64,000 nucleotides of DNA from Rhodobacter calidifons. GTDB lineage: Bacteria > Pseudomonadota > Alphaproteobacteria > Rhodobacterales > Rhodobacteraceae. Positions within the stretch are counted from its first letter, which is position 1; each line of letters begins with the position of its first letter. The stretch lies in NCBI RefSeq assembly GCF_011174775.1, contig NZ_JAANHS010000003.1, positions 248,001 through 312,000 on the forward strand. Reading direction: 5' to 3'. Positions 44,066 through 52,445 of this stretch are shown here, one piece after another. The notes beneath the pieces are model-generated. The model searched no databases. It saw only the letters and a list, made by a program, of their open reading frames with translations, and was not told the DNA's origin. The translations under genes were made by a program, and so were the position numbers.

Positions 44066-44134
44066 GGACGGAAGGGTCAAGGACGGAAGGGTCAAGGGCG
44101 GAAGGGTCAGGGGCGGAAGGGTCAGGGGCGGAAG
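44066..44134. repeat. 15-bp tandem repeat across the nitroreductase stop codon
   Basis: Four full units of GGRCGGAAGGGTCAR and a partial fifth run from 44066 to 44134. On the minus strand each unit encodes Pro-Phe-Arg-Pro-stop in frame with the nitroreductase, so its last codons plus stop codon are copied several times downstream. Confidence 0.75.
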
Positions 44135-44817
44135 ACGCTCATGATCCGGTCCAGCGGTTTCTTCCGCTTGGCCACTTCCGGGACGGTGGCGGTCTCGGCG
44201 GGATAGCCGACCGGCAGGATCATCACCGGCTTTTCGTGCTCGGGTCGCCCGCAGAGCGGCCCGAGGAACTTCATCGGGTTGGGCGTGTGCTCCAGGCAGA
44301 CCAGGCCCGCATGATGGATCGCGGTGATCAGGATGCCCGTGGCGATGCCGACGCTTTCGGGCACGTAATAGTTCTTGTAGCGCATCCCGTCCTCGGTCAT
44401 CCCGTAGCGCTGGGCGAAGACCACGATCAGCCAGGGCGCATCCGTCAGATGGGGCTTGGCGACGCCCGTCCCGATCGGCTCCAGCGCCGCCAGCCACTCG
44501 TCCCCGGCCCCGCCGGAATAGAAGGCGCGTTCCTCTTCCTCGGCGCCCTCGCGGATTCGCGCCTTCATCGCCGGATCGCCGATGGCCACGAAATGCCAGG
44601 GCTGGTGGTTCGCCCCCGACGGCGCCGTCCCCGCCGCCGCGATGCAGGCGGCGATGACGGCCTCGGGCACGGGCCGGGTGGAAAAGTCGCGCACCGAATG
44701 GCGCTTGCGCATGTAGGCCAGGAAGCGCTCTGCCTCGGCCAGCGCGTCATCGGGCTCTCGCTGCACCCGGTCGGGCAGCGGCAGCGCGCGGTAGGTCACT
44801 TCGCCCTTGCGATACAT
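44122..44817 (-). CDS. Nitroreductase-family flavoprotein, iodotyrosine deiodinase-like
   Basis: A 231-residue FMN-dependent nitroreductase-fold protein. RKRHSVRDFS and GTAPSGANHQPWHFVAI bind FMN. The later part closely follows the iodotyrosine deiodinase pattern: EEEERAFYS, VPESVGIATGILITAIHHAGLV, then GRPEHEKPVMILPVGYP and ATVPEVAKRKKPLDRIMSV. Deiodinases use a lid with conserved Glu, Tyr and Lys over the substrate; here the Glu and a Lys (TGVAKPHL) are present, whereas Tyr may be Phe or shifted by one residue. It might reductively dehalogenate halophenols or reduce nitro groups or quinones. Its start overlaps the mbfA stop, implying co-transcription. Confidence 0.8.
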   Translation of the reverse strand: MYRKGEVTYRALPLPDRVQREPDDALAEAERFLAYMRKRHSVRDFSTRPVPEAVIAACIAAAGTAPSGANHQPWHFVAIGDPAMKARIREGAEEEERAFYSGGAGDEWLAALEPIGTGVAKPHLTDAPWLIVVFAQRYGMTEDGMRYKNYYVPESVGIATGILITAIHHAGLVCLEHTPNPMKFLGPLCGRPEHEKPVMILPVGYPAETATVPEVAKRKKPLDRIMSVFRP

Positions 44818-45794
44818 CACCCGCCCCCGATCAGCACCCCGGCGGCAAAGACCAGAGCACCGCCGAGCACGACCTGCAAGGCCGCGCGCAAGAACGGGGT
44901 TTCCATGAACCTGTTCTGAATCCAGGCGATGGCCCAGAGCTCGACGAAGACGACGATGATCGCGATGGTCGTCGCGGTCCAGAAGTCGGGGATCAGATAG
45001 GGCAGCGCATGGCCCATGCCGCCGATGGTGGTCATCACCCCCGAGGCGATGCCGCGTTTCAGGGGGGAACCGCGCCCGGACAGGACGCCATCGTCATGCG
45101 CGGCCTCGGTGAAGCCCATGGAAATCCCGGCGCCGACCGCGGCGGCCGAACCGACCAGGAAGGTCGTCCAGGTGTCCTGCGTGGCAAAGGCGGTGGCGAA
45201 GATCGGCGCCAGCGTCGAGACCGAGCCGTCCATCAGCCCGGCCAGCCCCGGCTGCACCCAGGTCAGGATGAACTGGCGCCGGGCGGTGCGGTCCTCCTCG
45301 GTCCGGGTGTCTTCGGGCAGGTGGCTGTCCTCCAGCCGGTGGGCATGGTTTTTGTGGCTGGCCTCTGCGGCGGCCAGATCGCCCAGAAGCTTGCGGGTGG
45401 CCGCATCCTGGGTGCGGGCGGCGGCGCGCAGGTAGAAGTCATGCGCCACCTTCTCCATCGCCGCCGCCTCGCCGCGCATGGTTTCCAGCGAGAGCGACTG
45501 CGACAGCCATACCGGGCGGCGGGCGTAGAAGCCGGCGACATGCTCGCGCCGGATCAGGGGGATCACCTCGCCGAAACGCGCGCGGTGCAGGTCGATCAGG
45601 CGCCTGCGGTGGCCGTCCTCTTCCGCCGTCATGCCGTCGAAGACCGCCGCCGTGGCCGGGTAATCGGCGCGCAGCCGTTCGGCAAAGCTGCGGTAGATGC
45701 GGGCGTCGTCCTCTTCGGACGAGATCGCCAGCGCCAGGATCTCCTGTTCGCTGAGGTCGGAAAATCGGCGGCGGAAGGTCAGGGAGGACAGCAC
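44817..45794 (-). CDS. mbfA: Membrane-bound ferritin MbfA (erythrin-VIT1 fusion)
   Basis: A 325-residue protein that exports iron in Rhizobiales and Rhodobacterales. The N-terminal ferritin-like domain (about 1-165) has the di-iron ligand segments SSEEDDARIYRSF, TAEEDGHRRRL, and AAEASHKNHAHRLE. The C-terminal VIT1/CCC1 membrane domain has WVQPGLAGLMDGSVSTLAP, GSAAAVGAGISMGFTEAAHDDG and further membrane helices. The GTG start at 45794 is preceded by a TTAGAAT-containing dyad at 45808-45824 resembling an Irr (ICE) box, which would couple expression to iron or haem status. It is the first gene of an operon with the nitroreductase. Confidence 0.9.
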   Translation of the reverse strand: MLSSLTFRRRFSDLSEQEILALAISSEEDDARIYRSFAERLRADYPATAAVFDGMTAEEDGHRRRLIDLHRARFGEVIPLIRREHVAGFYARRPVWLSQSLSLETMRGEAAAMEKVAHDFYLRAAARTQDAATRKLLGDLAAAEASHKNHAHRLEDSHLPEDTRTEEDRTARRQFILTWVQPGLAGLMDGSVSTLAPIFATAFATQDTWTTFLVGSAAAVGAGISMGFTEAAHDDGVLSGRGSPLKRGIASGVMTTIGGMGHALPYLIPDFWTATTIAIIVVFVELWAIAWIQNRFMETPFLRAALQVVLGGALVFAAGVLIGGG

Positions 45795-45807
45795 GGGGGC
45801 ACCTTGA

Positions 45808-45824
45808 TCTGGAATGATTCTAAT
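45808..45824 (-). promoter_or_regulatory. Candidate ICE (Irr) box upstream of mbfA
   Basis: On the minus strand the 17 bases read ATTAGAATCATTCCAGA, close to the ICE-type inverted repeat built on TTAGAA/TTCTAA that Irr binds in Alphaproteobacteria. It ends 14 bases upstream of the mbfA GTG, so Irr bound here would block transcription or translation. The consensus is recalled, not searched. Confidence 0.5.
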
Positions 45825-45856
45825 CTATGCCGCTGGCCAGCACATGCAACGCGAAA

Positions 45857-45937
45857 TTCTGAACTTTCAAGTTCAGAATCGGCTTGCCAGAATGAACTGA
45901 TGAGTTTAGAAGCAAATCTGAACCGTAGAGTTCAGAA
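45857..45937. promoter_or_regulatory. Three 22-bp operators with TCTGAAC-N6-GTTCAGA geometry
   Basis: Operator 1 (45857-45878), 2 (45890-45911) and 3 (45916-45937) share the pattern TCTGAAC-N6-GTTCAGA; copies 1 and 3 are perfect in these 14 positions and copy 2 is degenerate (AATGAAC, GTTTAGA). The six-base spacers differ, which marks the half-sites as conserved. The sites lie between divergent mbfA and a small secreted protein followed by a TetR regulator, so TetR autoregulation is the simplest reading. Confidence 0.75.
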
Positions 45938-45948
45938 TGGAGATCGAG

Positions 45949-46122
45949 ATGAACCGCATCGCCCTTGCCCTTGCCGTCACCCTGTCGCTGGCGCTTCCTG
46001 CCGCTGCGCAGTCGCTGACCGTGCTTCTGCCCTCGCTCAGCTTCCCGACCGAACCGGTCACGCCTTCGACCAAGGGCTGCGAGGCGCCCGCCGCCGGTAC
46101 GACCTGCCAGCTGCCCGAGTGA
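45949..46122 (+). CDS. Small secreted protein (57 residues)
   Basis: A 57-residue protein. The first 23 residues are a signal peptide (RIALALAVTLSLALPAAAQ, cleavage after AAA). The mature part, about 34 residues, is Pro/Ser/Thr-rich with two Cys (KGCEAPAAGTTCQLPE) that could pair. The ATG at 45949 follows GGAG; an ATG at 45937 in the same frame overlaps operator 3. It resembles small exported peptides of unknown role. It lies 60 bp upstream of the TetR gene and should be the first gene under the control of the three operators. Confidence 0.65.
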   Translation: MNRIALALAVTLSLALPAAAQSLTVLLPSLSFPTEPVTPSTKGCEAPAAGTTCQLPE

Positions 46123-46181
46123 CCCTCGCCTCGCTTGCCGCGCCGGACCGCGATGATCTATGGTCCCTGTCAGGGGGGCCG

Positions 46182-46808
46182 ATGAACGTTGTGTCCGATC
46201 ACGGGGTCCGGCGCGGCCGGAAGTTCGACCAGGTGCTGGACGGCGCGCGGAAGGTGTTTCTGCGCGACGGGTTCGAGCGCGCCTCGGTTGACGACATCGC
46301 GCGCGAGGCGGGCGTGTCGAAGGCGACGATCTACGCCTACTTCCCCGACAAGCAGCTACTGTTCCTGGAAGTCGCGCGCTGCGAATGTCACCGCCAGACC
46401 GAGGAAGCCGAGGCCATGGTCGAGGGCGACGTGCCGGTGCGGGTGGCCCTGACCATCGCGGCCGAACGGATCGTCGCCTTCCAGCTGTCGGATTTCGGTC
46501 AGCGCATGTACCGCATCGTGGTGGGGGAAGGCGAACGATTTCCGGGGCTTGGCCGGCAGTTCCACGACTTCGGCCCCGGCCTGATCCATGCGCGGCTGGT
46601 GCATCACATGCAAAGCTATGTCGCGGGAGGCGCGCTTGAGATCGACGATGTCGATCTGGCGGCCGACCAGTTCGCGCAGCTGTGCAAGGCGTCGATCCAC
46701 GAGCGGCTGATGTTCGGGCTGGCCGAGACGATCACGCCCGATCTCGTCCACCGGACGGTGCACGGCGCGGTCGAGATGTTTCTGGCGCGCTACGGGACTG
46801 GCGCCTGA
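46182..46808 (+). CDS. TetR/AcrR-family transcriptional regulator
   Basis: A 208-residue repressor. The N-terminal HTH shows GRKFDQVLDGARKVFLRDGF, ASVDDIAREAGVSKATIYAYFPDK, the standard TetR recognition helix. The C-terminal ligand domain includes RMYRIVVGEGERFPGLGRQFHDFGP and ends with VEMFLARYG, in the style of TetR_C AefR-like domains. The ATG at 46182 follows GGGGGG. The upstream promoter carries three identical-geometry operators, so it probably represses itself, the small secreted protein, and possibly mbfA. Ligand unknown. A TTCGAA palindrome element follows. Confidence 0.9.
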   Translation: MNVVSDHGVRRGRKFDQVLDGARKVFLRDGFERASVDDIAREAGVSKATIYAYFPDKQLLFLEVARCECHRQTEEAEAMVEGDVPVRVALTIAAERIVAFQLSDFGQRMYRIVVGEGERFPGLGRQFHDFGPGLIHARLVHHMQSYVAGGALEIDDVDLAADQFAQLCKASIHERLMFGLAETITPDLVHRTVHGAVEMFLARYGTGA

Positions 46809-46812
46809 CGCC

Positions 46813-46864
46813 GGGCGCAAATCTTTTCGAAAAGATTTGCAAAATCCTTCGAAGGATTTTGCCC
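46813..46864. repeat. Tandem TTCGAA palindromes with outer GC stem, copy 2
   Basis: Half-sites CAAATCTTTTC (46818-46839) and CAAAATCCTTC (46840-46861) are each followed by their exact reverse complements. The outer stem is GGGC (46813-46816) with GCCC (46861-46864). The element lies between the convergent 3' ends of the TetR gene and folC. Confidence 0.75.
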
Positions 46865-48135
46865 TAACCGTTCTCGCGCAGCACCGTCCCCGCAAGGTAA
46901 AGCGAGCCGCAGATCAGCACGCGCGCCTCTGGCGTGGTCGCGCTGATTTCGGCCAGCGCCTCGGCAACGGACCCGGCCGTGACCGCGCTGATCCCGACCG
47001 CGCGGGCCGCGTCGCGGGTGGCCTCGGCGGGCAGGGTGTTCTTTTCGCCCGGGATCGACACCGCATGCAATCGCGTCACCTGCGGCGCAAGCGGCCGCAT
47101 GTAGCCGGTCACGTCCTTGGTGTTCAGCATGCCGCAGATCAGATGCGTCTCGCGCGCGGGCATCCGCGCCAGGGTCGCCGCCACCGCCTCGCCCCCCGCC
47201 GGGTTGTGACCACCGTCGAGCCAGAGCTCGACCTTCGGCGCCAGGTCCACCAGCGGCCCCCGGCGCAGGCGCTGCATCCGGGCGGGCCAGACGGCGCGCG
47301 TGACCGCAGCCTCGCAGGCGGCCTCGTCCCGGCCCAGAAGCCGCAGGGCGGCAAGCGCCGCGCCCGCGTTCTGCACCTGGTGCGGGCCGGGCAGGTTCGG
47401 CAGCGGCAGGTCCAGAAGCCCGGTCTCGTCCTGATAGACCAGACGGCCGCGATCCTCGGAGACGTGCCAGTGCTGGCCATGCGCCAGGACCGGCGCCCCC
47501 ATCCGCGCGGCCCGGGCCTCGATCACGGCAAGCCCCTCCTCGGTCTGCGGCCCGACGATCACCGGCACGCCGCGCTTGATGATCCCGGCCTTTTCGCCGG
47601 CGATCTTTGCGATCGTGTCGCCAAGGAAGGCCTCGTGATCCATCGAGACGGGGGTGATGATCGTCAGCCGCGGATGGTCCACCACATTCGTTGCGTCCAG
47701 CCGCCCACCCAGACCGACCTCGAGCAGCGTCCAGTCCGCCGGAGTGCGGGCGAAGGCCAGGAAGGCCGCGCAGGTGGTGATCTCGAAGAAGGTGATTTCC
47801 TCGGGGCCGTTCGCCCGGACGCATTCGTCCAGAAGCGCGGTCAGCGCGGGTTCCGAGATCAGCTCTCCGGCCAGCCGGATCCGTTCATGGAACCGCGCAA
47901 GGTGAGGCGAGGTATAGGCATGCACGCGGTCGCCGCCCGCCTCCAGCCCCGCCCGGATCATCGCCTGGGTCGAGCCCTTGCCGTTCGTCCCGGCCAGATG
48001 GATCACCGGCGGGATCCGGCGTTCGGGGTTGCCCAGCGCGGCCAGCAGCCGTTCGACGCGGCCCAGGGTCAGGTCGATGACCTTGGGATGCAGCGTCATC
48101 ATCCGGTCGAGGATGACATCCGAAGTCAGCGTCAC
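46864..48135 (-). CDS. folC: Bifunctional folylpolyglutamate synthase / dihydrofolate synthase
   Basis: Adds glutamate to dihydropteroate and extends polyglutamate tails on folates. At 423 residues it has the normal size, with the P-loop [15 protein letters not shown], the omega-loop region [30 protein letters not shown], the metal/substrate segment [28 protein letters not shown], and the C-terminal domain with [15 protein letters not shown]. The GTG at 48135 overlaps the accD stop (GTGA), so it is translationally coupled; accD-folC is a common pairing in Proteobacteria. Confidence 0.95.
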   Translation of the reverse strand: MTLTSDVILDRMMTLHPKVIDLTLGRVERLLAALGNPERRIPPVIHLAGTNGKGSTQAMIRAGLEAGGDRVHAYTSPHLARFHERIRLAGELISEPALTALLDECVRANGPEEITFFEITTCAAFLAFARTPADWTLLEVGLGGRLDATNVVDHPRLTIITPVSMDHEAFLGDTIAKIAGEKAGIIKRGVPVIVGPQTEEGLAVIEARAARMGAPVLAHGQHWHVSEDRGRLVYQDETGLLDLPLPNLPGPHQVQNAGAALAALRLLGRDEAACEAAVTRAVWPARMQRLRRGPLVDLAPKVELWLDGGHNPAGGEAVAATLARMPARETHLICGMLNTKDVTGYMRPLAPQVTRLHAVSIPGEKNTLPAEATRDAARAVGISAVTAGSVAEALAEISATTPEARVLICGSLYLAGTVLRENG

Positions 48136-49061
48136 GCCTTGGCTTCCGCCTTTTCGGCCGGCGCGTCGGCAGGCTTCTCGGCCGGAGCCGCGAGGTCGCC
48201 CCTGATGGCCGGCGGCTGGCCGGTCAGCATGCGGATCAGCGTGACCAGTTCCTCTTTCAGCGCCTTCCGGTGCACCACCCGGTCCAGCATCCCGTGATCC
48301 AGCAGATATTCCGCGCGCTGGAAGCCCTCGGGCAGCTTTTCGCGGATGGTCTGTTCGATCACCCGGGCACCGGCAAAGCCGATCTGGGCGTTGGGTTCGG
48401 CGATCTGCACATCGCCCAGCATCGCATAGCTGGCCGTCACCCCGCCCGTGGTCGGATGGGTCAGGACGACGATATAGGGCAGCCGCGCCTCTTTCAGCAG
48501 CTGCACCGCGACCGTGGTGCGCGGCATCTGCATCAGGCTGAGCATCCCCTCCTGCATCCGCGCCCCGCCACTGGCGGAAAACAGCACCAAGGGCCGCTTC
48601 AGCTTTACCGCCCGCTCGGCCGCGGCGATGATCGCGTTGCCGACATACATGCCCATCGACCCGGCCATGAAGCTGAAATCCTGCGCGGCGGCGACAATGG
48701 GGGTGCGGCCGATCTCGCCCTCGGCCAACAGCATCGCGTCCTTCTCGCCGCTGGCCTTCTGGGCGGCCTTCAGACGGTCGGTGTATTTCTTCTGGTCGCG
48801 GAACTGCAACGGATCGACCAGCGGCTCGGGCACCTTGATCTCGGTGAAGATGCCGCCGTCGAACAGCGCGGCAAAACGCTGGCGCGGGCTGATCGTCATG
48901 TGGTGATCGCAGGTGCCGCAGACGTTCAGGTTCGCCGCAAGCTCGCGGTGGAACAGCATCGTCCCGCATTCCGGGCATTTGGTCCACAGGTTCTCGGGCA
49001 CCTCGCGGCGCGAGAACAGCGAGTTGATCTTCGGACGGACGTAGTTGGTGATCCAGTTCAT
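48132..49061 (-). CDS. accD: Acetyl-CoA carboxylase, carboxyltransferase beta subunit
   Basis: Forms the carboxyltransferase with AccA, making malonyl-CoA for fatty-acid synthesis. The 309-residue protein has a four-cysteine zinc ribbon at about 23-45 ([18 protein letters not shown] then NVCGTCDHH), then the crotonase-like core [53 protein letters not shown] and [13 protein letters not shown]. The C-terminus is Ala/Lys-rich ([15 protein letters not shown]), an extension common in Rhodobacteraceae. The ATG at 49061 starts [12 protein letters not shown]. Confidence 0.97.
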   Translation of the reverse strand: MNWITNYVRPKINSLFSRREVPENLWTKCPECGTMLFHRELAANLNVCGTCDHHMTISPRQRFAALFDGGIFTEIKVPEPLVDPLQFRDQKKYTDRLKAAQKASGEKDAMLLAEGEIGRTPIVAAAQDFSFMAGSMGMYVGNAIIAAAERAVKLKRPLVLFSASGGARMQEGMLSLMQMPRTTVAVQLLKEARLPYIVVLTHPTTGGVTASYAMLGDVQIAEPNAQIGFAGARVIEQTIREKLPEGFQRAEYLLDHGMLDRVVHRKALKEELVTLIRMLTGQPPAIRGDLAAPAEKPADAPAEKAEAKA

Positions 49062-49197
49062 GCCGCGCCTGCTGCCCCTTCGCTTTGGCCTTCCGAGATA
49101 AGCCCCGACGTGCGGAATTGCAATCAGCCCAGGCTGGCACAGGCAGGTGAAACTTCTGCGTCGGCGGCCCGTTGCTTCGGGCGAGAGGGAGGACGCC

Positions 49198-49989
49198 ATG
49201 CCCGAGGGACCGCTGATCTACCGCCAACGCCTGACCACCCGGATCACCCACTGGCTCTGGGCCGTCAGCCTGTTCTTCCTGATGCTGACCGGCTTGCAGA
49301 TCTTCAACGCCTTTCCAAGCCTGCACATCGGCAAGGAGGCGGGATTCGACTATGACAATGCCATCCTCGAAATCGGCGCGCGCGAGGTGGGGGGCGAGGT
49401 GCAGGGCGTCACCCGCATCCTGGGCGCCGAGTTCGACACGACCGGTGTCCTGGGCCTGTCCGACGGCGAGGCGCGGGCCTTCCCGGCGGCGCTGACGATC
49501 CCGTCGAAGACAAGCCTGGCGACGGGCCGGATCATCCACTTCTTCTTCGCCTGGGTGCTGGTGGGGACCCTGGCCGTCTGGCTGGTGGCTTCGGCCCTGA
49601 ACGGGCACCTGCGCCAGCTGATCCCGAGCCGGGCCGACCTGCGCGCCCTGCCCCGGGACATTGCCGACCATGCCCGGCTGCGCTTTCACCACACCGGAGA
49701 ATATTCGGTGCTGCAAAAGCTGGCCTATGCCTCGGTCCTGTTCGTGGCGCTGCCGCTGATGATCCTGACCGGGCTTTCCATGTCCCCGGGCTTCAATGCC
49801 GCCGCGCCCTGGCTGCTGGAGGTCTTCGGTGGCCGCCAGACCGCGCGGACGATCCATTTCCTGACCATGGTCGCGCTGGTGGGCTTCTTCGCCGTCCACA
49901 TGGCGATGATCCTGCTGGCGGGCCCCTTGAACGAGATGCGGTCGATCCTGACCGGCTGGTATCGCACGGATGGAGGCAAGGATGCTTGA
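49198..49989 (+). CDS. Membrane cytochrome b (b561/formate dehydrogenase gamma type)
   Basis: A 263-residue diheme-type membrane cytochrome with four core helices. Histidines that could bind heme lie in [30 protein letters not shown], and [24 protein letters not shown] soluble loop of about 60 residues separates helices 1 and 2. It would move electrons between the quinone pool and the Moco lipoprotein encoded 8 bp into its own 3' end. GAGGGAGG precedes the ATG. The pair resembles the thiosulfate reductase cytochrome b/sulfite-oxidase-like arrangement. Confidence 0.87.
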   Translation: MPEGPLIYRQRLTTRITHWLWAVSLFFLMLTGLQIFNAFPSLHIGKEAGFDYDNAILEIGAREVGGEVQGVTRILGAEFDTTGVLGLSDGEARAFPAALTIPSKTSLATGRIIHFFFAWVLVGTLAVWLVASALNGHLRQLIPSRADLRALPRDIADHARLRFHHTGEYSVLQKLAYASVLFVALPLMILTGLSMSPGFNAAAPWLLEVFGGRQTARTIHFLTMVALVGFFAVHMAMILLAGPLNEMRSILTGWYRTDGGKDA

Positions 49990-50746
49990 CCGTCGCAAAC
50001 TGCTCCTCGGCTCTGCCGCCCTTGCCCTGTCCGGCTGCAAGGTCTTCGACAGCGCGACCGACCGCGACAGCGCCTTGCGCAATCTGTTCGCCAGCCACGA
50101 GGGCCTGACCCGCGCCGCCCAGCGCGCGGTGATCGGCGACCGGCTTGCGCCCGAGTTCTCGGAGGCCGACATCCGCCAGGGGCAGCGCCCGAACGGGTCG
50201 GTGAACCCGGACGGGGCGGAGTATCGGCGCATGGCGGGCACGGGATTCCGGGACTACCGGCTGACCGTGACCGGACTGGTCGACAGCCCGCAAAGCCTGT
50301 CGCTGGCGGACCTGACCGCGCTGCCCTCGCGCACGCAGATCACCCGGCACGATTGCGTCGAGGGCTGGAGTTGCATCGCCAAATGGCAGGGCGTTCCGCT
50401 GGGCACGGTGCTGAAGCTGGCACAGCCGAAGCTCACCGCACGTTATGCCGTGTTCCAGTGCTTCGATGCCATCGAACGCAGCCTGTCGGGCGAGGTGTTC
50501 TATTACGAAAGCATCGACCTGATCGACGCCTTCCATCCGCAGACGATCCTGGCCTATGCCATGAACGGCGCACCCCTGCCGGTGGCGAATGGCGCGCCCT
50601 TGCGGCTGCGGGTGGAACGCCAGCTGGGCTACAAGATGGCCAAATATGTCCATACGATCGAGCTGGTGGACAGTCTGGCCAGCCTGGGCTTCGGCAAGGG
50701 CAGCTACTGGGCCGACCGGGGGTATGAGTGGTACGCGGGGATATGA
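49982..50746 (+). CDS. Molybdopterin-dependent oxidoreductase, Tat lipoprotein (sulfite oxidase fold)
   Basis: A 254-residue periplasmic Moco protein of the sulfite oxidase/MsrP superfamily. The signal [18 protein letters not shown] combines a twin-arginine motif with a lipobox (Cys19), so it should be exported folded and anchored. The Moco cysteine is the first one in RHDCVEGWSCIAKW; the conserved block FYYESIDLIDAFHPQTILAYAMNG and LGYKMAKYVHTIEL follow. It overlaps the cytochrome b gene by 8 bp. Substrate may be an oxidised methionine, sulfite or S/N-oxide; it is shorter than MsrP. Confidence 0.88.
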   Translation: MLDRRKLLLGSAALALSGCKVFDSATDRDSALRNLFASHEGLTRAAQRAVIGDRLAPEFSEADIRQGQRPNGSVNPDGAEYRRMAGTGFRDYRLTVTGLVDSPQSLSLADLTALPSRTQITRHDCVEGWSCIAKWQGVPLGTVLKLAQPKLTARYAVFQCFDAIERSLSGEVFYYESIDLIDAFHPQTILAYAMNGAPLPVANGAPLRLRVERQLGYKMAKYVHTIELVDSLASLGFGKGSYWADRGYEWYAGI

Positions 50747-50799
50747 GGGCCCAAATTTCTTCGAAGAAATTTGCAAAATCCTTCGAAGGATTTTGGCCC
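50747..50799. repeat. Tandem TTCGAA palindromes with outer GC stem, copy 3
   Basis: Half-sites CAAATTTCTTC (50752-50773) and CAAAATCCTTC (50774-50795) are each followed by their reverse complements. The outer stem is GGGCC (50747-50751) with GGCCC (50795-50799). It fills the space between the convergent 3' ends of the Moco gene and map. Confidence 0.75.
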
Positions 50800-50800
50800 C

Positions 50801-51610
50801 TTACCCCCAGGTCGGGTGGAACTTGCCCGCCGGAGAGAGGGTGAATATCTCGCAGCCCGTGGCCGTGACCCCCACCGAATGTTCGAACTGCGCCGAAAGC
50901 GACTTGTCGCGGGTGACCGCCGTCCAGTCGTCGGCCAGAACCTTCGTCTCGGGGCGGCCCAGGTTCACCATCGGCTCGATGGTGAAGAACATGCCTTCCT
51001 CCAGCACAGGACCGGACCCGGGGCGGCCATAGTGCAGCACGTTCGGCGGCGCATGGAACACCCGGCCGAGGCCGTGGCCGCAGAAGTCGCGCACCACGCT
51101 CATCCGCTGCGCCTCGACATAGGACTGGATCGCGTGACCGATGTCGCCGAAGGTATTGCCCGGCTTTACCGCCGCAATCCCGCGCATAAGGCCCTCATGC
51201 GTGACCTCGATCAGCCGCTCGGCCTTGCGCGCCAGCTGACCCGCCACATACATCCGGCTCGTGTCGCCATACCAGCCGTCCACGATCACCGTGACATCGA
51301 CGTTCAGGATATCGCCGTCCATCAGCACCTTCGGCCCCGGAATCCCGTGGCAGACGACATGGTTCACGCTGATGCAGGAGGCGTGCTTGTAGCCCTTGTA
51401 GCCGATGGTGGCCGAGGTCACGCCACGGCGGCGGATTTCCTGGGTGATGAAGTCGTCGATGGCGCCGGTCGTCGTCCCGGGCACCACCAGGGGCGCCACC
51501 GCGTCCAGGATCTCGGCCGCGACCCGACCCGCGGCGCGCATGCCGACGAAGTCCGCATCCTCGTAGATGCGGATACCATCCTTGGTGATCCTGGCGCGCG
51601 CGTCGTCCAC
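50801..51610 (-). CDS. map: Methionine aminopeptidase, type I
   Basis: Removes N-terminal methionine from nascent proteins. The 269-residue protein shows SCISVNHVVCHGIPG, metal Asp pair in GDILNVDVTVIVDGWYGDTSRMYV, the His of FCGHGLGRVFHAPP, and Glu ligands in FTIEPMVNLG and SAQFEHSVGVT. No ATG fits the N-terminus; I use the GTG at 51610, after AGGAAG, which gives VDDARARITKDGIRIYE as in related species. The ATP/metal requirement follows the family. The 3' end is convergent with the Moco gene. Confidence 0.95.
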   Translation of the reverse strand: MDDARARITKDGIRIYEDADFVGMRAAGRVAAEILDAVAPLVVPGTTTGAIDDFITQEIRRRGVTSATIGYKGYKHASCISVNHVVCHGIPGPKVLMDGDILNVDVTVIVDGWYGDTSRMYVAGQLARKAERLIEVTHEGLMRGIAAVKPGNTFGDIGHAIQSYVEAQRMSVVRDFCGHGLGRVFHAPPNVLHYGRPGSGPVLEEGMFFTIEPMVNLGRPETKVLADDWTAVTRDKSLSAQFEHSVGVTATGCEIFTLSPAGKFHPTWG

Positions 51611-51725
51611 TATCGTCTTCCTGGCCCCTACATAAGGCCCCGTGGCGGAATTGGCCAGAGGCCGGGGTTTGAAAGCCCGCCTCGCCCGGCTATACCTTCT
51701 GCACCGGAGAACGAGAGGAAGCGCG

Positions 51726-52445
51726 ATGACCAATCCGACCGCAGCCATGCTGGTGATCGGCGACGAGATCCTGTCCGGCCGAACGCGCGAGTCCAACATG
51801 CATTACCTGGCGGGAGAGCTGACCCGGATCGGCATCGCCCTGCGCGAGGTGCGCGTCGTTGCCGATGTGCATGCCGACATCGTGGCCGCCGTGCGCGAGC
51901 TGTCGGCGCGCTATGCGCATCTGTTCACCAGCGGCGGCATCGGCCCGACGCATGACGACATCACCGCCGACGCGGTTGCCGAGGCGATGGGCGCCAGGAT
52001 CGGCCCCCGCGCCGATGCCATGGCGCTGCTTCAGGCGCATTACGACCGCGCCGGGCTGCCCTTCAACGAGGCGCGGCAGCGGATGGCGCGCATCCCGGAC
52101 GGTGCCACGCTGATCGAAAACCCGGTCTCCGCCGCGCCGGGCTTCACGCTGGGCAACGTGCATGTGATGGCGGGGGTGCCGAACATCTTTCAGGCCATGG
52201 TCGCCTCGGTCCTGCCCGGGCTGACCGGCGGCCCGCCGCTTCTGTCGCAATCCCTGCGCGTCAACCGGGGCGAGGGCGAGATCGCCGAAGCCTTCGGCGC
52301 GCTGGCGGCCGAGTTCCCCGACCTGTCCATGGGCTCCTACCCGTTCATCCAGAACGGAGCACATGGCACGAACCTGGTGGTCCGGGGCACCGATCCCGCC
52401 CGGATCGACGCCGCCATGGTCCGCCTGACGCAGCTGTTCGGATGA
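51726..52445 (+). CDS. Molybdopterin-binding domain protein (CinA N-terminal type, COG1058)
   Basis: A 239-residue stand-alone MoCF-fold domain. It begins AAMLVIGDEILSGRTRESNM and has FTSGGIGPTHDDITADAVAEA, RMARIPDGATLIENPVSAAPGF and the VMAGVPNIFQAM block. Full-length CinA has an added C-terminal pyridine-nucleotide deamidase domain, which is missing here. GAGAGGA precedes the ATG. The last bases overlap the GNAT gene start (ATGA). The fold is shared with MoaB/MogA, but linkage to molybdenum use (the Moco gene is 1 kb away) may be coincidental. Confidence 0.9.
   Translation: MTNPTAAMLVIGDEILSGRTRESNMHYLAGELTRIGIALREVRVVADVHADIVAAVRELSARYAHLFTSGGIGPTHDDITADAVAEAMGARIGPRADAMALLQAHYDRAGLPFNEARQRMARIPDGATLIENPVSAAPGFTLGNVHVMAGVPNIFQAMVASVLPGLTGGPPLLSQSLRVNRGEGEIAEAFGALAAEFPDLSMGSYPFIQNGAHGTNLVVRGTDPARIDAAMVRLTQLFG

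Noticed and set aside
51636-51690. A tRNA-Leu-like segment (GTGGCGGAATTGG) before the CinA-type gene
   Set aside because: Only a D-arm-like string and one stem are present; there is no anticodon stem, T-arm or 3' acceptor.
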